Of a DNA stretch of 36,715 nt, positions 16,705-23,559 are shown in pieces. Origin of the DNA: a virus. The DNA lies in IMG/VR virus record IMGVR_UViG_3300010412_000041, positions 1-36,715 of that record. One strand, written 5' to 3'. The position numbers and the translations under genes were made by a program. Below the pieces are notes generated by a model. That model saw nothing but the letters and a program-made list of their open reading frames with translations, did not search any database and was not told the DNA's origin. How positions within the stretch are numbered: position 1 is the first letter of the stretch; the number at the start of each line of letters is the position of its first letter.

Positions 16705-16989
16705 TTACTTGTCAGTCAGCTTGAAGTTTTTCACAATCCATTTGCTGACATTTTCACATACAAGCTCTTGAACATCGAGTGAAGTCATTGTTTGATTGAG
16801 CCCTGTGTTTTGCCAGATTGCATGAATGATTTCATGAAGAAAGGTTTGAAACATTTCTTCTTTGCTCAATGTCTTGTCCAGAAGAATTTCTTGTTTCTTC
16901 AAATGGTATAGACCAACAAAATCTTGATTTGAAAGGTCAACTTTCTTGACTGTGACCTTGGTCCCAAAGACATCATATTTTCTTTTCAT
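16705..16989 (-). CDS. Small HEIIH zinc metallopeptidase-like protein (94 aa)
   Basis: Residues 52-56 are HEIIH in TFLHEIIHAIWQ, the zincin core, followed by acidic residues in DVQELVCENV that could supply the third ligand. The first 35 residues are strands (KYDVFGTKVTVKKVDLSNQDFVGLYHLKKQEILLD), the outline of small phage ImmA/SprT-style zincins. Probably cytoplasmic, since no signal peptide is present. Substrate unknown. Its stop abuts the stop of the glycine-rich gene (convergent, no spacer), and its start overlaps the metallophosphatase stop by four bases, so it is the last gene of the leftward operon. Confidence 0.75.
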   Translation of the reverse strand: MKRKYDVFGTKVTVKKVDLSNQDFVGLYHLKKQEILLDKTLSKEEMFQTFLHEIIHAIWQNTGLNQTMTSLDVQELVCENVSKWIVKNFKLTDK

Positions 16990-17762
16990 GCCTTGAACCT
17001 ATGGCCATTGAACACACAAGTGTTGTTGTCAAGAATCTGGACCTTTTGATGGTAGAAAAATTTTGTCACTGGATCAACATAGACAATTCCAAAGCCTTGT
17101 TGCCATTGATGATGTTGCTTCACATATCCAAAGACCTTCTCTTGTCTTTTGTCACCAAGCCACCCAACAGAAAATGAAACATGACTCTTTCCATCCATTC
17201 CAACAATCTGTGATTCTTCAATTCTGTGAATGTGTCCATAGACCAGTGAGCAAAGAGCTTTTGATGCTGTTGCCTTTGCTGATGATCCAAGTGGTTCATG
17301 CCTTGCCCAAAGCTTTGATTTTGCAACTTGAACCTTCTGTTGTGGACCATATGAAACAAATCTCCAGTTTGGTCTTGTTCTGATTTTGAGAAGGTCTTGA
17401 ATGTCTATATATCCAAAGAGTTGTGGAACATTGTTCATCACAATTCTTTCAAGCCTGTATTCATGATTGCCTTGGATATATGTCTTGATTGCATCTGGAA
17501 AGAACTTGTCCAATTCATCAAGCCCTTGATTGACATCTTCCACTTCTCTTTCAAGAAGCCCTGGAAGTCTTGGATCTTTGACTCCATGCTGGTGAATGCA
17601 ATAGAAATCAGCATAGTCACCAAGCAAATAAATCTGGTCAACACCAGCAAATGCAAAGACTTCAAGACACAAAGCCATTGCCCGTCTTGAGTGCCAAGGT
17701 CTATGTGAGTCGGGAATGATTCCAACTTTGATCAATCCATCCATAGGATGATCATAGTTCAA
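16986..17762 (-). CDS. Calcineurin-like metallophosphoesterase (258 aa)
   Basis: All motifs of the two-metal phosphoesterase fold are present: PDSHRPWH (Asp18, His20), LLGDYADF (Gly48-Asp49), GNHEYR (98-103), ARHEP (His155) and YGHIHR (His177, His179). These bind a dinuclear metal centre that hydrolyses phosphoesters; the substrate could be nucleic acid ends, nucleotides or phosphoprotein. The start used is TTG 17762; ATG 17744 is a possible shorter start and keeps every motif. No strong ribosome site is visible for either. It belongs to the leftward operon with the recombination genes, which favours a DNA-related role (inference). Confidence 0.85.
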   Translation of the reverse strand: MNYDHPMDGLIKVGIIPDSHRPWHSRRAMALCLEVFAFAGVDQIYLLGDYADFYCIHQHGVKDPRLPGLLEREVEDVNQGLDELDKFFPDAIKTYIQGNHEYRLERIVMNNVPQLFGYIDIQDLLKIRTRPNWRFVSYGPQQKVQVAKSKLWARHEPLGSSAKATASKALCSLVYGHIHRIEESQIVGMDGKSHVSFSVGWLGDKRQEKVFGYVKQHHQWQQGFGIVYVDPVTKFFYHQKVQILDNNTCVFNGHRFKA

Positions 17763-17776
17763 GCATTTAAGATATT

Positions 17777-18115
17777 TTAAGATTTTGATTCAATCTGGTC
17801 TTTAGTGCTGAAAATCTGAACAATCTCAACAAACTTCTTGAAATCGAATTGGTTTTGATGCTGGAGTTCCTTCATCCTTCTGACAACAGAAACGATTGAC
17901 CAGCTTCCAGAGAGTGGAAAATCTGTGGCAAATATGGCTCCAAAGGGTGTCTGAATCCAGATGTTGTTTGGTCTCACCAGTGGGTTTCTTTGCCTCAATG
18001 GATTGGGAACAAACCTGATCACAATTGGTGATTCATCATATGTCCTTGATCTCCAGTCTTCCTTGATTGGAACCTTGTCACCAGAATCATCTTCATAGTA
18101 CCATTGACCTGTCAT
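17777..18115 (-). CDS. Hypothetical protein (112 aa)
   Basis: Begins MTGQWYYEDDSGDKVPIKEDW after AAAGGTGAAAAGAA. It is aromatic-rich at the N-terminus and carries IVIRFVPNPLRQRNPLVRPNNIWIQTPFGAIFATDFPLSGSWSIVSVVRRM in the middle. No family recognised and no membrane or signal sequence. It lies between the metallophosphatase and the nuclease gene, which runs the other way only about 30 bases upstream, leaving little room for a private promoter. Confidence 0.65.
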   Translation of the reverse strand: MTGQWYYEDDSGDKVPIKEDWRSRTYDESPIVIRFVPNPLRQRNPLVRPNNIWIQTPFGAIFATDFPLSGSWSIVSVVRRMKELQHQNQFDFKKFVEIVQIFSTKDQIESKS

Positions 18116-18144
18116 TTCTTTTCACCTTGTTGATGGGAAAATGT

Positions 18145-18666
18145 GTGTCAGACTATCAAGACAGAATCAGAAAATCAATTGAAGCCTTCAATGAAAAGAA
18201 TGATCCAGCAAGGAAGAAGAGATCCAATTCAAAGCCTGAAAAGAAGGTTGAGGCTGATTGCTTGAAGTGGCTGAGGGATTCTGGATTTTCAATTGATGTC
18301 TTTGAATCAAAAGCCACATACAATCCTAATTCTGGAAGATATATTTCACAATCAATGAAGTCTGGAATCACTGACTCAATTGGATGTGATCCATTTGGTC
18401 ATGCTTGTTTCATTGAGTTCAAAGCACCTGGAAGGCTGTCAACACTAAGGGAAAATCAAAGAGATTTCTTGGTCGAGAAAATCAATCATGGAGCCTTTGG
18501 CTGTGTTGTTGATTCTGTTGAGAAGCTTGTATGGATTTATAAAAGATGGAAAATGATTGTGAAGTCAGAAGGTGTTGAAAACGGAAAGGGCTTTCTTTTG
18601 AAAACCCTTCCCTCAGAGAGATCCAGACCTAAAACGGAAGGTCTTCATCCATGTCCATTTGTTTGA
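18145..18666 (+). CDS. VRR-NUC-type PD-(D/E)XK nuclease (173 aa)
   Basis: After a basic N-terminus (RKKRSNSKPEKKVEADCLKWL) the core reads GITDSIGCDPFGHACFIEFKAPGR, giving the catalytic Asp and the E-x-K of the PD-(D/E)XK fold, then LRENQRDFLVEKINHGAFGCVVDSVEKL, the characteristic VRR-NUC ending. Phage members act as Holliday junction or structure-specific nucleases. I choose GTG 18145 (GGGA six bases upstream); ATG 18133 is in frame. It is the only rightward gene in a leftward block and its 3' end overlaps the SSB-like gene antisense by 38 bases. Confidence 0.85.
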   Translation: MSDYQDRIRKSIEAFNEKNDPARKKRSNSKPEKKVEADCLKWLRDSGFSIDVFESKATYNPNSGRYISQSMKSGITDSIGCDPFGHACFIEFKAPGRLSTLRENQRDFLVEKINHGAFGCVVDSVEKLVWIYKRWKMIVKSEGVENGKGFLLKTLPSERSRPKTEGLHPCPFV

Positions 18667-19066
18667 TTCTATCTGGGGTTAGCAATTCATTCAAATAGAC
18701 ATTGGTATAGTTTTTTCCTTGATATTCTTTATTTTTGCAATACACAACAACTTCTTTTCCAATACAGTTCTGAAGGATGTCTGGAAGATCTTGACCTTTG
18801 ACATCATGGTGGCCAAGTGTTGCAAGATCTTTCTTGATGAATGGCGCTCCTTTTTCTGTCAATTGAGAGTTCTGGAAAAGCTTTCTTCCTTTGAATTTCC
18901 CATTGATGATTTCATATTCAAAGCACAGAAGTGCTGGCTTTCCATCTTTTGGTGCTTTGAGATTTCCATTGGTGATCACAGCTTCATATTCACCATTAGG
19001 AATTGATTCAAATTCTCTTTCTTCAGCCTTTTCAGCTTTGTCAAATGCATCCATCCATTCACTCAT
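18629..19066 (-). CDS. DUF669-type single-stranded DNA-binding protein (145 aa)
   Basis: ATG follows GAAAGGGGAAAAGAA. The body (YEAVITNGNLKAPKDGKPALLCFEYEIINGKFKGRKLFQNSQLTEKG...LPDILQNCIGKEVVVYCKNKEYQGKNYTNVYLNELL) has the layout of phage DUF669 proteins: a five-stranded OB-type domain binding ssDNA. The last residues, DMDEDLPF, copy the acidic tip of bacterial SSB (DDDIPF), the docking site for recombination and repair partners. Next to a Sak4-like ATPase, this is the usual annealing-recombination pair. Overlaps the ATPase gene by four bases. Confidence 0.85.
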   Translation of the reverse strand: MSEWMDAFDKAEKAEEREFESIPNGEYEAVITNGNLKAPKDGKPALLCFEYEIINGKFKGRKLFQNSQLTEKGAPFIKKDLATLGHHDVKGQDLPDILQNCIGKEVVVYCKNKEYQGKNYTNVYLNELLTPDRIKQMDMDEDLPF

Positions 19067-19764
19067 TTCTTTTCCCCTTTCAAAAGTTTGTTGAATTCTT
19101 CAAAGTCCATTGGAATGATTTCTGGAAGTCTTCCAGTCCTGTCACCTGCAATCACATATTCTGTTCCTTTTGTTCTGATAAGCCTCGTTCCATCGTGCTT
19201 CGCATAGCAATACAGAATGAGATCACACATCTTGGTGATCACAACTTCAGTCTTCTGTGAAAGGCTTGTTGCCATTTGTGTCCATTCTTTGATGGATGTC
19301 TTTCTTGTTCTTTCCATTGCATGACTGATGAACACAAATCTATATCCACCTCGCTCAAACATCTTGATGATCTTTTCAAATTCTTTTCTGGTCAAAGACA
19401 TTCCCATTCCATAGGCAAGTGTTCCTTCATTGATAGACTGAACACCATGCTGATTGCAAATGTGTTCTTCACATAGTCTGTATAGATCGTCAACAACATC
19501 AACCACAAGATGCTTCAAAGACTTCCAGGGCTCTTTTGAATTGTTGTCTTTGAGAAGCTTTGCGAGGTCATACATGTCAGTCCATTTGTTGATGTCAACA
19601 TTCAAGATTTCCAAGTGGTTGTAGCCTTTCTCAGTTGAGAGAAAGAGCGAATTTGGAAAGTTGGAAGCAAAGGTTGTCTTTCCAACTTTTGGCTCACCAT
19701 AAATCATCAGGTGCTGTGATGAAAGGTCATTCTGAATCTTTGTCTTTGTCTTTGGAAGTTCCAT
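19063..19764 (-). CDS. Sak4-like RecA-fold ATPase, AAA_24 family (233 aa)
   Basis: ATG follows ACAAGGGGAAACA. Walker A is GEPKVGKTT (23-31) in HLMIYGEPKVGKTTFASNFPNSLFLSTEKGYNHLE; Walker B is LVVDVVD (86-92); FVFISHAMERTRKTSIKEW and the later RTKGTEYVIAGDRTGRLPEI are typical of AAA_24 phage proteins. The Sak4 group promotes single-strand annealing together with an SSB, and an SSB-like gene follows directly. Usual length about 220-250, so it is complete. It probably drives recombination-dependent replication or concatemer formation (inference). Confidence 0.88.
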   Translation of the reverse strand: MELPKTKTKIQNDLSSQHLMIYGEPKVGKTTFASNFPNSLFLSTEKGYNHLEILNVDINKWTDMYDLAKLLKDNNSKEPWKSLKHLVVDVVDDLYRLCEEHICNQHGVQSINEGTLAYGMGMSLTRKEFEKIIKMFERGGYRFVFISHAMERTRKTSIKEWTQMATSLSQKTEVVITKMCDLILYCYAKHDGTRLIRTKGTEYVIAGDRTGRLPEIIPMDFEEFNKLLKGEKK

Positions 19765-19960
19765 TGTTTCCCCTTGCTGGAATTAGTGAATATAATTTTT
19801 CTTTGTCACAGTTCAGGCAATATGTGTGAATGAATTCTTTTGGTGGTGAGCTTGTCAGATATTGATCACCACAAGTCAAACAGGCATATTCACATCTGTG
19901 TTGAAAGCCTATGATTTCAGATTCAAATGATCTGGAAGACACCAAAATGAATTTTGACAA
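19727..19960 (-). CDS. Small zinc-ribbon protein (77 aa)
   Basis: I choose the TTG at 19960, preceded at eight bases by AAGGGG and lying downstream of a plausible promoter; an ATG-like upstream start at 20017 would place the promoter inside the gene. Residues carry two pairs, CEYACLTCGDQYL and HTYCLNCDKEK, which form a four-cysteine zinc ribbon. The tail GNNGTSKDKDKDSE is acidic and disordered. It is the first gene of the leftward operon and overlaps the ATPase gene by 38 bases. Likely a DNA- or protein-binding adaptor; function not known. Confidence 0.65.
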   Translation of the reverse strand: MSKFILVSSRSFESEIIGFQHRCEYACLTCGDQYLTSSPPKEFIHTYCLNCDKEKLYSLIPARGNNGTSKDKDKDSE

Positions 19961-19988
19961 ACCACATTCCCCTTGTTGTTGGTGGACC

Positions 19989-20017
19989 AAATTAGACCAA
20001 AATTGAATCCAAGTCAA
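19989..20017 (-). promoter_or_regulatory. Putative sigma70 promoter of leftward recombination operon
   Basis: Reading leftward, TTGACT (20017-20012) is separated by 17 bases from TAATTT (19994-19989). The -35 matches five of six consensus bases; the -10 is weak. Transcription would begin near 19982, just upstream of the AAGGGG ribosome site of the zinc-ribbon gene. Assigned by eye. Confidence 0.45.
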
Positions 20018-20060
20018 TTGAGAAAAATCTAGAGATTTAAAGCACTTATGAGATTGGGTG

Positions 20061-20119
20061 TCTCAATGTGAGAGTTGGTGTAGACTTTTGTAGACTTTCA
20101 TGCTACACTGAAAGTGTAG
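20061..20119. promoter_or_regulatory. Divergent control region with dyads and tandem repeat
   Basis: Between two divergent operons: TCTCA-ATG-TGAGA (20061-20073), a tandem 10-bp repeat TGTAGACTTT at 20079-20098, and a perfect 17-bp dyad CTACACT-GAA-AGTGTAG (20103-20119). TGCTACACT (20101-20109) resembles an extended -10 for the rightward operon, so a protein bound to the dyad would cover it. These are good operator candidates. The 9-mer GTGTAGACT (20078-20086) recurs inverted at 28392-28400. Confidence 0.55.
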
Positions 20120-20151
20120 TTTTGATTTGTTGGTGAGAAAGGGGAATGAAG

Positions 20152-21021
20152 ATGAAAGATCTTGAAAAGAAAATGGATGAAGTGGATAGAAAGAAGCTTG
20201 AAAAGTGCAACAAAGAATTCTTTGTTCCAGATCAAGCTGATCACATTGTTGTGTGTGTCTCTGGTGGAAAAGATTCAGCCTGTTTGATGGAATATGCATT
20301 GAGAAAATTCCCAAAGGAAAAGCTTCATTTTGTCCATGCAATGATTGACATTGACTGGACTGTCACTAAAGAAGTCTGTGAACAACAGGCTGAACACTTT
20401 GGTGTGAAGATGAATTATGTTCAAGCAATCAGCAAAGCTGGAAAAGCAATTGGATTTCTTGATGTGTTGACCAGAAGTAGAATTGACAGAAAAACTGGTG
20501 AAGCAAAAGAATATCAATTTCCAGACAATTCAAATAGATGGTGTACTTCAACTTTGAAGACTGGTCCTTTGGACAAATTCGCAAGAAAGTTCAAAGGAAA
20601 TGTTTTGATTTTGATTGGTGAAAGGGCTGAAGAATCCAGCAAAAGAGCAAAGCTTGAAATGTGGCGACCACAACCAAAGATGATGACAGCTTCAAGAAAT
20701 GTGGTGAAGTACAGTCCAATTCTGTACTATACACAAAGCAAAGTCTGGCAAATCATCAATGACCAAAACATTCCAAAGCACCCTTGCTATAGTTGGGGCG
20801 TTTCAAGGGCTTCTTGTGCAATTTGCATCTTCTCAAGCAACAAAGAAATCAAAATTGCAGCTGAGAAAGAGCCTGAATTAGTCAGAAAATATGTTGAGGC
20901 TGAGAAGAAGATTTCACACACATTCAGGTATAGAAAGACAAAGAAAGATGGAGAGATCAAAGAAACTGTTGAAGATATTTTGAACGGTTCAGACAAACTT
21001 CCAAAGAAAAATGAAGCCTAA
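20152..21021 (+). CDS. PAPS-reductase-like PP-loop enzyme (289 aa)
   Basis: SGGKDS (37-42) in HIVVCVSGGKDSACLME is the PP-loop of the PAPS reductase / adenine nucleotide alpha hydrolase family. Later landmarks are NRWCTSTLKTGPLDKF, GERAEESSKRAKL and HPCYSWGVSRASCAICIF, whose clustered cysteines may hold an iron-sulfur cluster as in DndC-type members. I prefer ATG 20152 over 20146, which sits one base from GGGG. Phage members are usually of unknown role; DNA or tRNA sulfur chemistry and nucleotide modification are options, but no dnd or other sulfur genes are present. First gene of the rightward operon. Confidence 0.85.
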   Translation: MKDLEKKMDEVDRKKLEKCNKEFFVPDQADHIVVCVSGGKDSACLMEYALRKFPKEKLHFVHAMIDIDWTVTKEVCEQQAEHFGVKMNYVQAISKAGKAIGFLDVLTRSRIDRKTGEAKEYQFPDNSNRWCTSTLKTGPLDKFARKFKGNVLILIGERAEESSKRAKLEMWRPQPKMMTASRNVVKYSPILYYTQSKVWQIINDQNIPKHPCYSWGVSRASCAICIFSSNKEIKIAAEKEPELVRKYVEAEKKISHTFRYRKTKKDGEIKETVEDILNGSDKLPKKNEA

Positions 21022-21040
21022 TATAGAAAGGGGAATGAAA

Positions 21041-21349
21041 ATGAAAAGTGCAATCTTGAAAGAAACAAAGCCGTCAAAGGGATATTCAGTCAATGATATG
21101 AGGCTGAAGAAATATCTTGAACTTAAAGAAGCTGAAAAGGAAATCAAGAAAGAGCTTGAACAATTGAAGGTGGAGATTGAACACTCTGGAAGTCACACAA
21201 CAAAACACTTCGTTGTGACAGTGACTCCACAGACAAGAACATATGCTCCAGGGCTTGAGAAGTTAAGACAACTCTATCCAGATATTGACAAGCACACAAA
21301 TGAAGTAACTTTCAACAAAATTTCAATTTCAAAGAAAGGTGGTGAGTGA
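21041..21349 (+). CDS. Hypothetical charged helical protein (102 aa)
   Basis: ATG 21041 lies seven bases after AAAGGGG; upstream in-frame ATGs are too close to it or inside the previous gene's end. Residues ~18-48 form a Lys/Glu helix (DMRLKKYLELKEAEKEIKKELEQLKVEIEHSG) likely to be a coiled coil, followed by strands (KHFVVTVTPQTRTYAPG). Not recognised. It is packed in the rightward operon, sharing one base with the next start (TGATG). Confidence 0.72.
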   Translation: MKSAILKETKPSKGYSVNDMRLKKYLELKEAEKEIKKELEQLKVEIEHSGSHTTKHFVVTVTPQTRTYAPGLEKLRQLYPDIDKHTNEVTFNKISISKKGGE

Positions 21350-21603
21350 TGAAGAAAATTGAATTCAAATCTTGTGAACATGGAATTGATATTGAAATTG
21401 AAAGAAGAAATTCTGATGGTGGTGATCCGATGGGAATTTCTGAAGAAGGATTTCAAAGACTGTTTAATGAAATGAAAAATGGAATGTTTGAGGCTGTCAC
21501 CAGCGCATTAGATCAAGGAATATTGCCGAGACATATTAGGCTTGAAGGAATTTTCACAGTCAATGGAATATATGAACCAAGAAAGAAGGGTGGTGAAGAG
21601 TGA
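21349..21603 (+). CDS. Hypothetical protein (84 aa)
   Basis: ATG 21349 follows AAAGGTGGTGAGTG; a GTG three bases earlier is in frame. The short protein starts KKIEFKSCEHGIDIEIERRNSDGGDPMG and has an amphipathic helix in the middle (EEGFQRLFNEMKNGMFEAVTSALDQG). No family recognised. It overlaps the lipoprotein gene by four bases (GTGA), so expression is linked with the metalloprotease-like lipoprotein. Confidence 0.7.
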   Translation: MKKIEFKSCEHGIDIEIERRNSDGGDPMGISEEGFQRLFNEMKNGMFEAVTSALDQGILPRHIRLEGIFTVNGIYEPRKKGGEE

Positions 21604-22196
21604 AATTTCATATGAAAGAAATCACACTATTTCTGTCATTTGCACTTGCTGGATGCATTCCAGACATTGGATTCAAAAGGGCTGAAAATTTTGTTGATCC
21701 ACAGTTCCAGCCATATGTCCATGCATTCCAATTGAACTACAAAGGTGAATGGCCACCTGGACTTGAAGTTCAGTTTGGACAACCAGAAGATCATGAAAAA
21801 ACACTTGGTGATTGTCACACTGAATCTGTTAATGGAAAGGCTTTCCAATACACAATCAGGATTGATGAGAGTGATTGGGATTCTGTCAGGATGTACCAGA
21901 GAGAAGCCTTGATCATGCATGAACTTGGTCACTGTGTCCTGTTGAGGGAACACTTGAACACAAATCAGACAATTCAGGTTGATGACAAAGACTTTGAATG
22001 TCCTGTCAGCTGGATGACAAAATCAATCAGATCTGAAGATGTTTATTTGAATTGCAGATCAAAATTGTATATTGAATTCTTTGGATATCAAGATGAATCT
22101 GAAATCTTCTTTCCAAACTACAAACCAAGAAGACCTTCATCAATATCTGGAATTTTCACAGAACTTCTTGAAACATTGAAAGGATTTTTCCAATGA
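21600..22196 (+). CDS. Lipoprotein zinc metallopeptidase-like protein (198 aa)
   Basis: GTG start overlapping the upstream stop. Residues 1-19 form a lipoprotein signal: KFHMKE, hydrophobic ITLFLSFA and lipobox LAGC with Cys19. The mature part has IMHELGHCVLLREH: His107, Glu108, His111 of the HExxH zincin core, with His118 close to but one residue beyond the metzincin third-ligand spacing. Several cysteines (Cys72, Cys112 and later) fit a periplasmic location. A phage early-type gene making an anchored envelope protease is unusual; host surface remodelling or superinfection exclusion are possibilities (inference). The C-terminus is amphipathic (FTELLETLKGFFQ). Confidence 0.75.
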   Translation: MKFHMKEITLFLSFALAGCIPDIGFKRAENFVDPQFQPYVHAFQLNYKGEWPPGLEVQFGQPEDHEKTLGDCHTESVNGKAFQYTIRIDESDWDSVRMYQREALIMHELGHCVLLREHLNTNQTIQVDDKDFECPVSWMTKSIRSEDVYLNCRSKLYIEFFGYQDESEIFFPNYKPRRPSSISGIFTELLETLKGFFQ

Positions 22197-22369
22197 AAAA
22201 CAAACTGAAATCAAATGTCCTATCTGTCAGAATTGATGACCAAACAAGAGACAGGCTTTCAAAGATGAAGGTTGATATTCCAGCCTTCATCAGAGGAATG
22301 CTTCAAGATGCAATCAAAGATCCAGTCTGTCCAGTGTGCAACAAACCAATTGAAAAGGAAAAGCCATGA
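22193..22369 (+). CDS. Ribbon-helix-helix mini-protein with CPVC knuckle (58 aa)
   Basis: A gene of only 59 codons, ATG overlapping the lipoprotein stop and its own stop overlapping the next ATG. Residues ~8-43 (NVLSVRIDDQTRDRLSKM, then DIPAFIRGMLQDAI) follow the strand-helix-helix plan of Arc/CopG-type DNA-binding proteins. The end, VCPVCNKPIEKEKP, contains one C-x2-C pair that could bind zinc in a dimer. The only transcription-factor-like protein seen in the genome; it could act on the dyads near 20061-20119 or 28445-28468 (inference). Confidence 0.72.
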   Translation: MKNKLKSNVLSVRIDDQTRDRLSKMKVDIPAFIRGMLQDAIKDPVCPVCNKPIEKEKP

Positions 22370-22899
22370 TCTCCAAAACACTTTCACTGATTCAAAAGAT
22401 TGAGCTTTCAAAAGCTGCGTCAAGAGAAGTGTATGTCATGAAGTTCAAAGTTGGTTTATCTGACATTGCATTCTTGACTGAGAGAATCAGAAACAAAAGG
22501 AAAAGCATTGTGACATTTGAATGGTCTTCAGATGTGAGGGAAGCAAGACTCTTTATCCAAAGGCAGATCACTGGGCCAATGATTGATTTGAGAGAAGAAA
22601 TCATTTGTGCAAATTTGTTTGATGATGTTGAATTTGTTGAGCTTGATTTCTATCTCAGAACAGCTTGGATGATTGATCTCCAAACAGGTGAAATTGTCAA
22701 AACAAAATGCTTCCAAGAAGATCTTGAAAACTCAAAGACCTTCTTCTTTTCATCAAAGGAAGATGCAATTCAACACCAAATCAATGACACCAAGAAGAGC
22801 ATTGAATTCTATCAACAGGCCAAGAACAAAGCTCAAGGGAAGATTGATGAGTTTCAAAGAAAGCTTGAAGCCTTAGTCAAGGACTCGACAAAGAAATGA
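22366..22899 (+). CDS. Hypothetical protein with C-terminal coiled coil (177 aa)
   Basis: ATG overlaps the preceding stop. The N-terminal ~125 residues look alpha/beta (VYVMKFKVGLSDIAFLTERIRNKRKSIVTFEWSSDVREARLFIQ); residues ~133-177 are a Lys/Gln/Glu-rich helix. Not recognised; absence of signal or catalytic motifs noted. Last gene of the rightward operon; its 3' end overlaps the convergent leftward gene by 27 bases, with no terminator between. Confidence 0.72.
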   Translation: MISKTLSLIQKIELSKAASREVYVMKFKVGLSDIAFLTERIRNKRKSIVTFEWSSDVREARLFIQRQITGPMIDLREEIICANLFDDVEFVELDFYLRTAWMIDLQTGEIVKTKCFQEDLENSKTFFFSSKEDAIQHQINDTKKSIEFYQQAKNKAQGKIDEFQRKLEALVKDSTKK

Positions 22900-23193
22900 T
22901 TCAATTGTTCTTGCAACTTTGACATCATTGGTTGTCAGCAAGGTCTCTTGACCAGAAATGTCTCTGATCACAAACTTGATGCTTTTCAATTTTCCTTCTT
23001 GTGGATCTGTTTCAAGCTCATATTTGAAAGAGACAATCTTGTCTTTCTTGAAGAACTGATTTCCTATCTGAAAGAGCTTTCCACCTTTCTCAGCAAGGTT
23101 CAAAAGGTCTTCCATTCTTTCTTGCGAATCATCCATTTGAACCATCTTCAATGTTTGATTTATTTCCATCATCATTTCTTCTGTCTTTGACAA
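22873..23193 (-). CDS. Hypothetical protein (106 aa)
   Basis: Starts with TTG 23193, seven bases after AAGGGG (leftward), so the start is well supported although it lies 65 bases inside the previous gene; ATG 23175 would be an alternative. N-terminal helix (EEMMMEINQTLKMVQMDDSQERMEDLLNLAEKGG) then strands (KIVSFKYELETDP, KSIKFVIRDISGQETLL). Not recognised. Last gene of the second leftward operon. Confidence 0.65.
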   Translation of the reverse strand: MSKTEEMMMEINQTLKMVQMDDSQERMEDLLNLAEKGGKLFQIGNQFFKKDKIVSFKYELETDPQEGKLKSIKFVIRDISGQETLLTTNDVKVARTIESFLCRVLD

Positions 23194-23353
23194 TTGCTTT
23201 CCCCTTGTTTTGAGACTGTTTGTCCATCATGGTCCACAACATCACAGCTGAATTCAATTCTTCCATGACACCTTGAATGATTTCTTTTGACCTTTTCTTG
23301 ACCTGTTTTTCAATCAACACTTCAATCATATCTTTGAGTTCTGATTCAGTCAT
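23129..23353 (-). CDS. Hypothetical helical protein (74 aa)
   Basis: ATG 23353 overlaps the stop region of the upstream gene and has AAAGGG eight bases before it; a longer in-frame start lies inside that gene. Mostly helical and charged (ESELKDMIEVLIEKQVKKRSKEIIQGVMEELNSAVMLW) with a polar tail. Not recognised. Overlaps the next gene by 65 bases in another frame, one of the deepest overlaps here. Confidence 0.6.
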   Translation of the reverse strand: MTESELKDMIEVLIEKQVKKRSKEIIQGVMEELNSAVMLWTMMDKQSQNKGKAIVKDRRNDDGNKSNIEDGSNG

Positions 23354-23546
23354 GAACAAGCCCTTTGAAGTCAAATCTGTTTGTCTTTCTCATTTCATTG
23401 ATCAATGCCTGTTGGTCCTGTTGGAACTTGATGAATGATTGATGAAGCTCTTCTCTTGTGCATCTTCCTTCAATCACATCAATCAGCTTAAGATCTGGAC
23501 CTTTGCACTTGAGCTTGAACAATCTTGATCTCAATGGAATATACAT
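23346..23546 (-). CDS. Hypothetical small protein (66 aa)
   Basis: ATG 23546 is preceded by AAAGGGGAATTTAT (ideal spacing), favouring it over an upstream in-frame start. Reads YIPLRSRLFKLKCKGPDLKLIDVIEG, then a helix (REELHQSFIKFQQDQQALINEMRK). Not recognised. Part of the leftward operon of small early-type genes. Confidence 0.65.
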   Translation of the reverse strand: MYIPLRSRLFKLKCKGPDLKLIDVIEGRCTREELHQSFIKFQQDQQALINEMRKTNRFDFKGLVHD

Positions 23547-23559
23547 ATAAATTCCCCTT

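Noticed and set aside
19961-20017. Longer start for the zinc-ribbon gene
   Set aside because: This places a TTGACT/TAATTT promoter and the AAGGGG ribosome site inside the gene; the TTG at 19960 is better placed.
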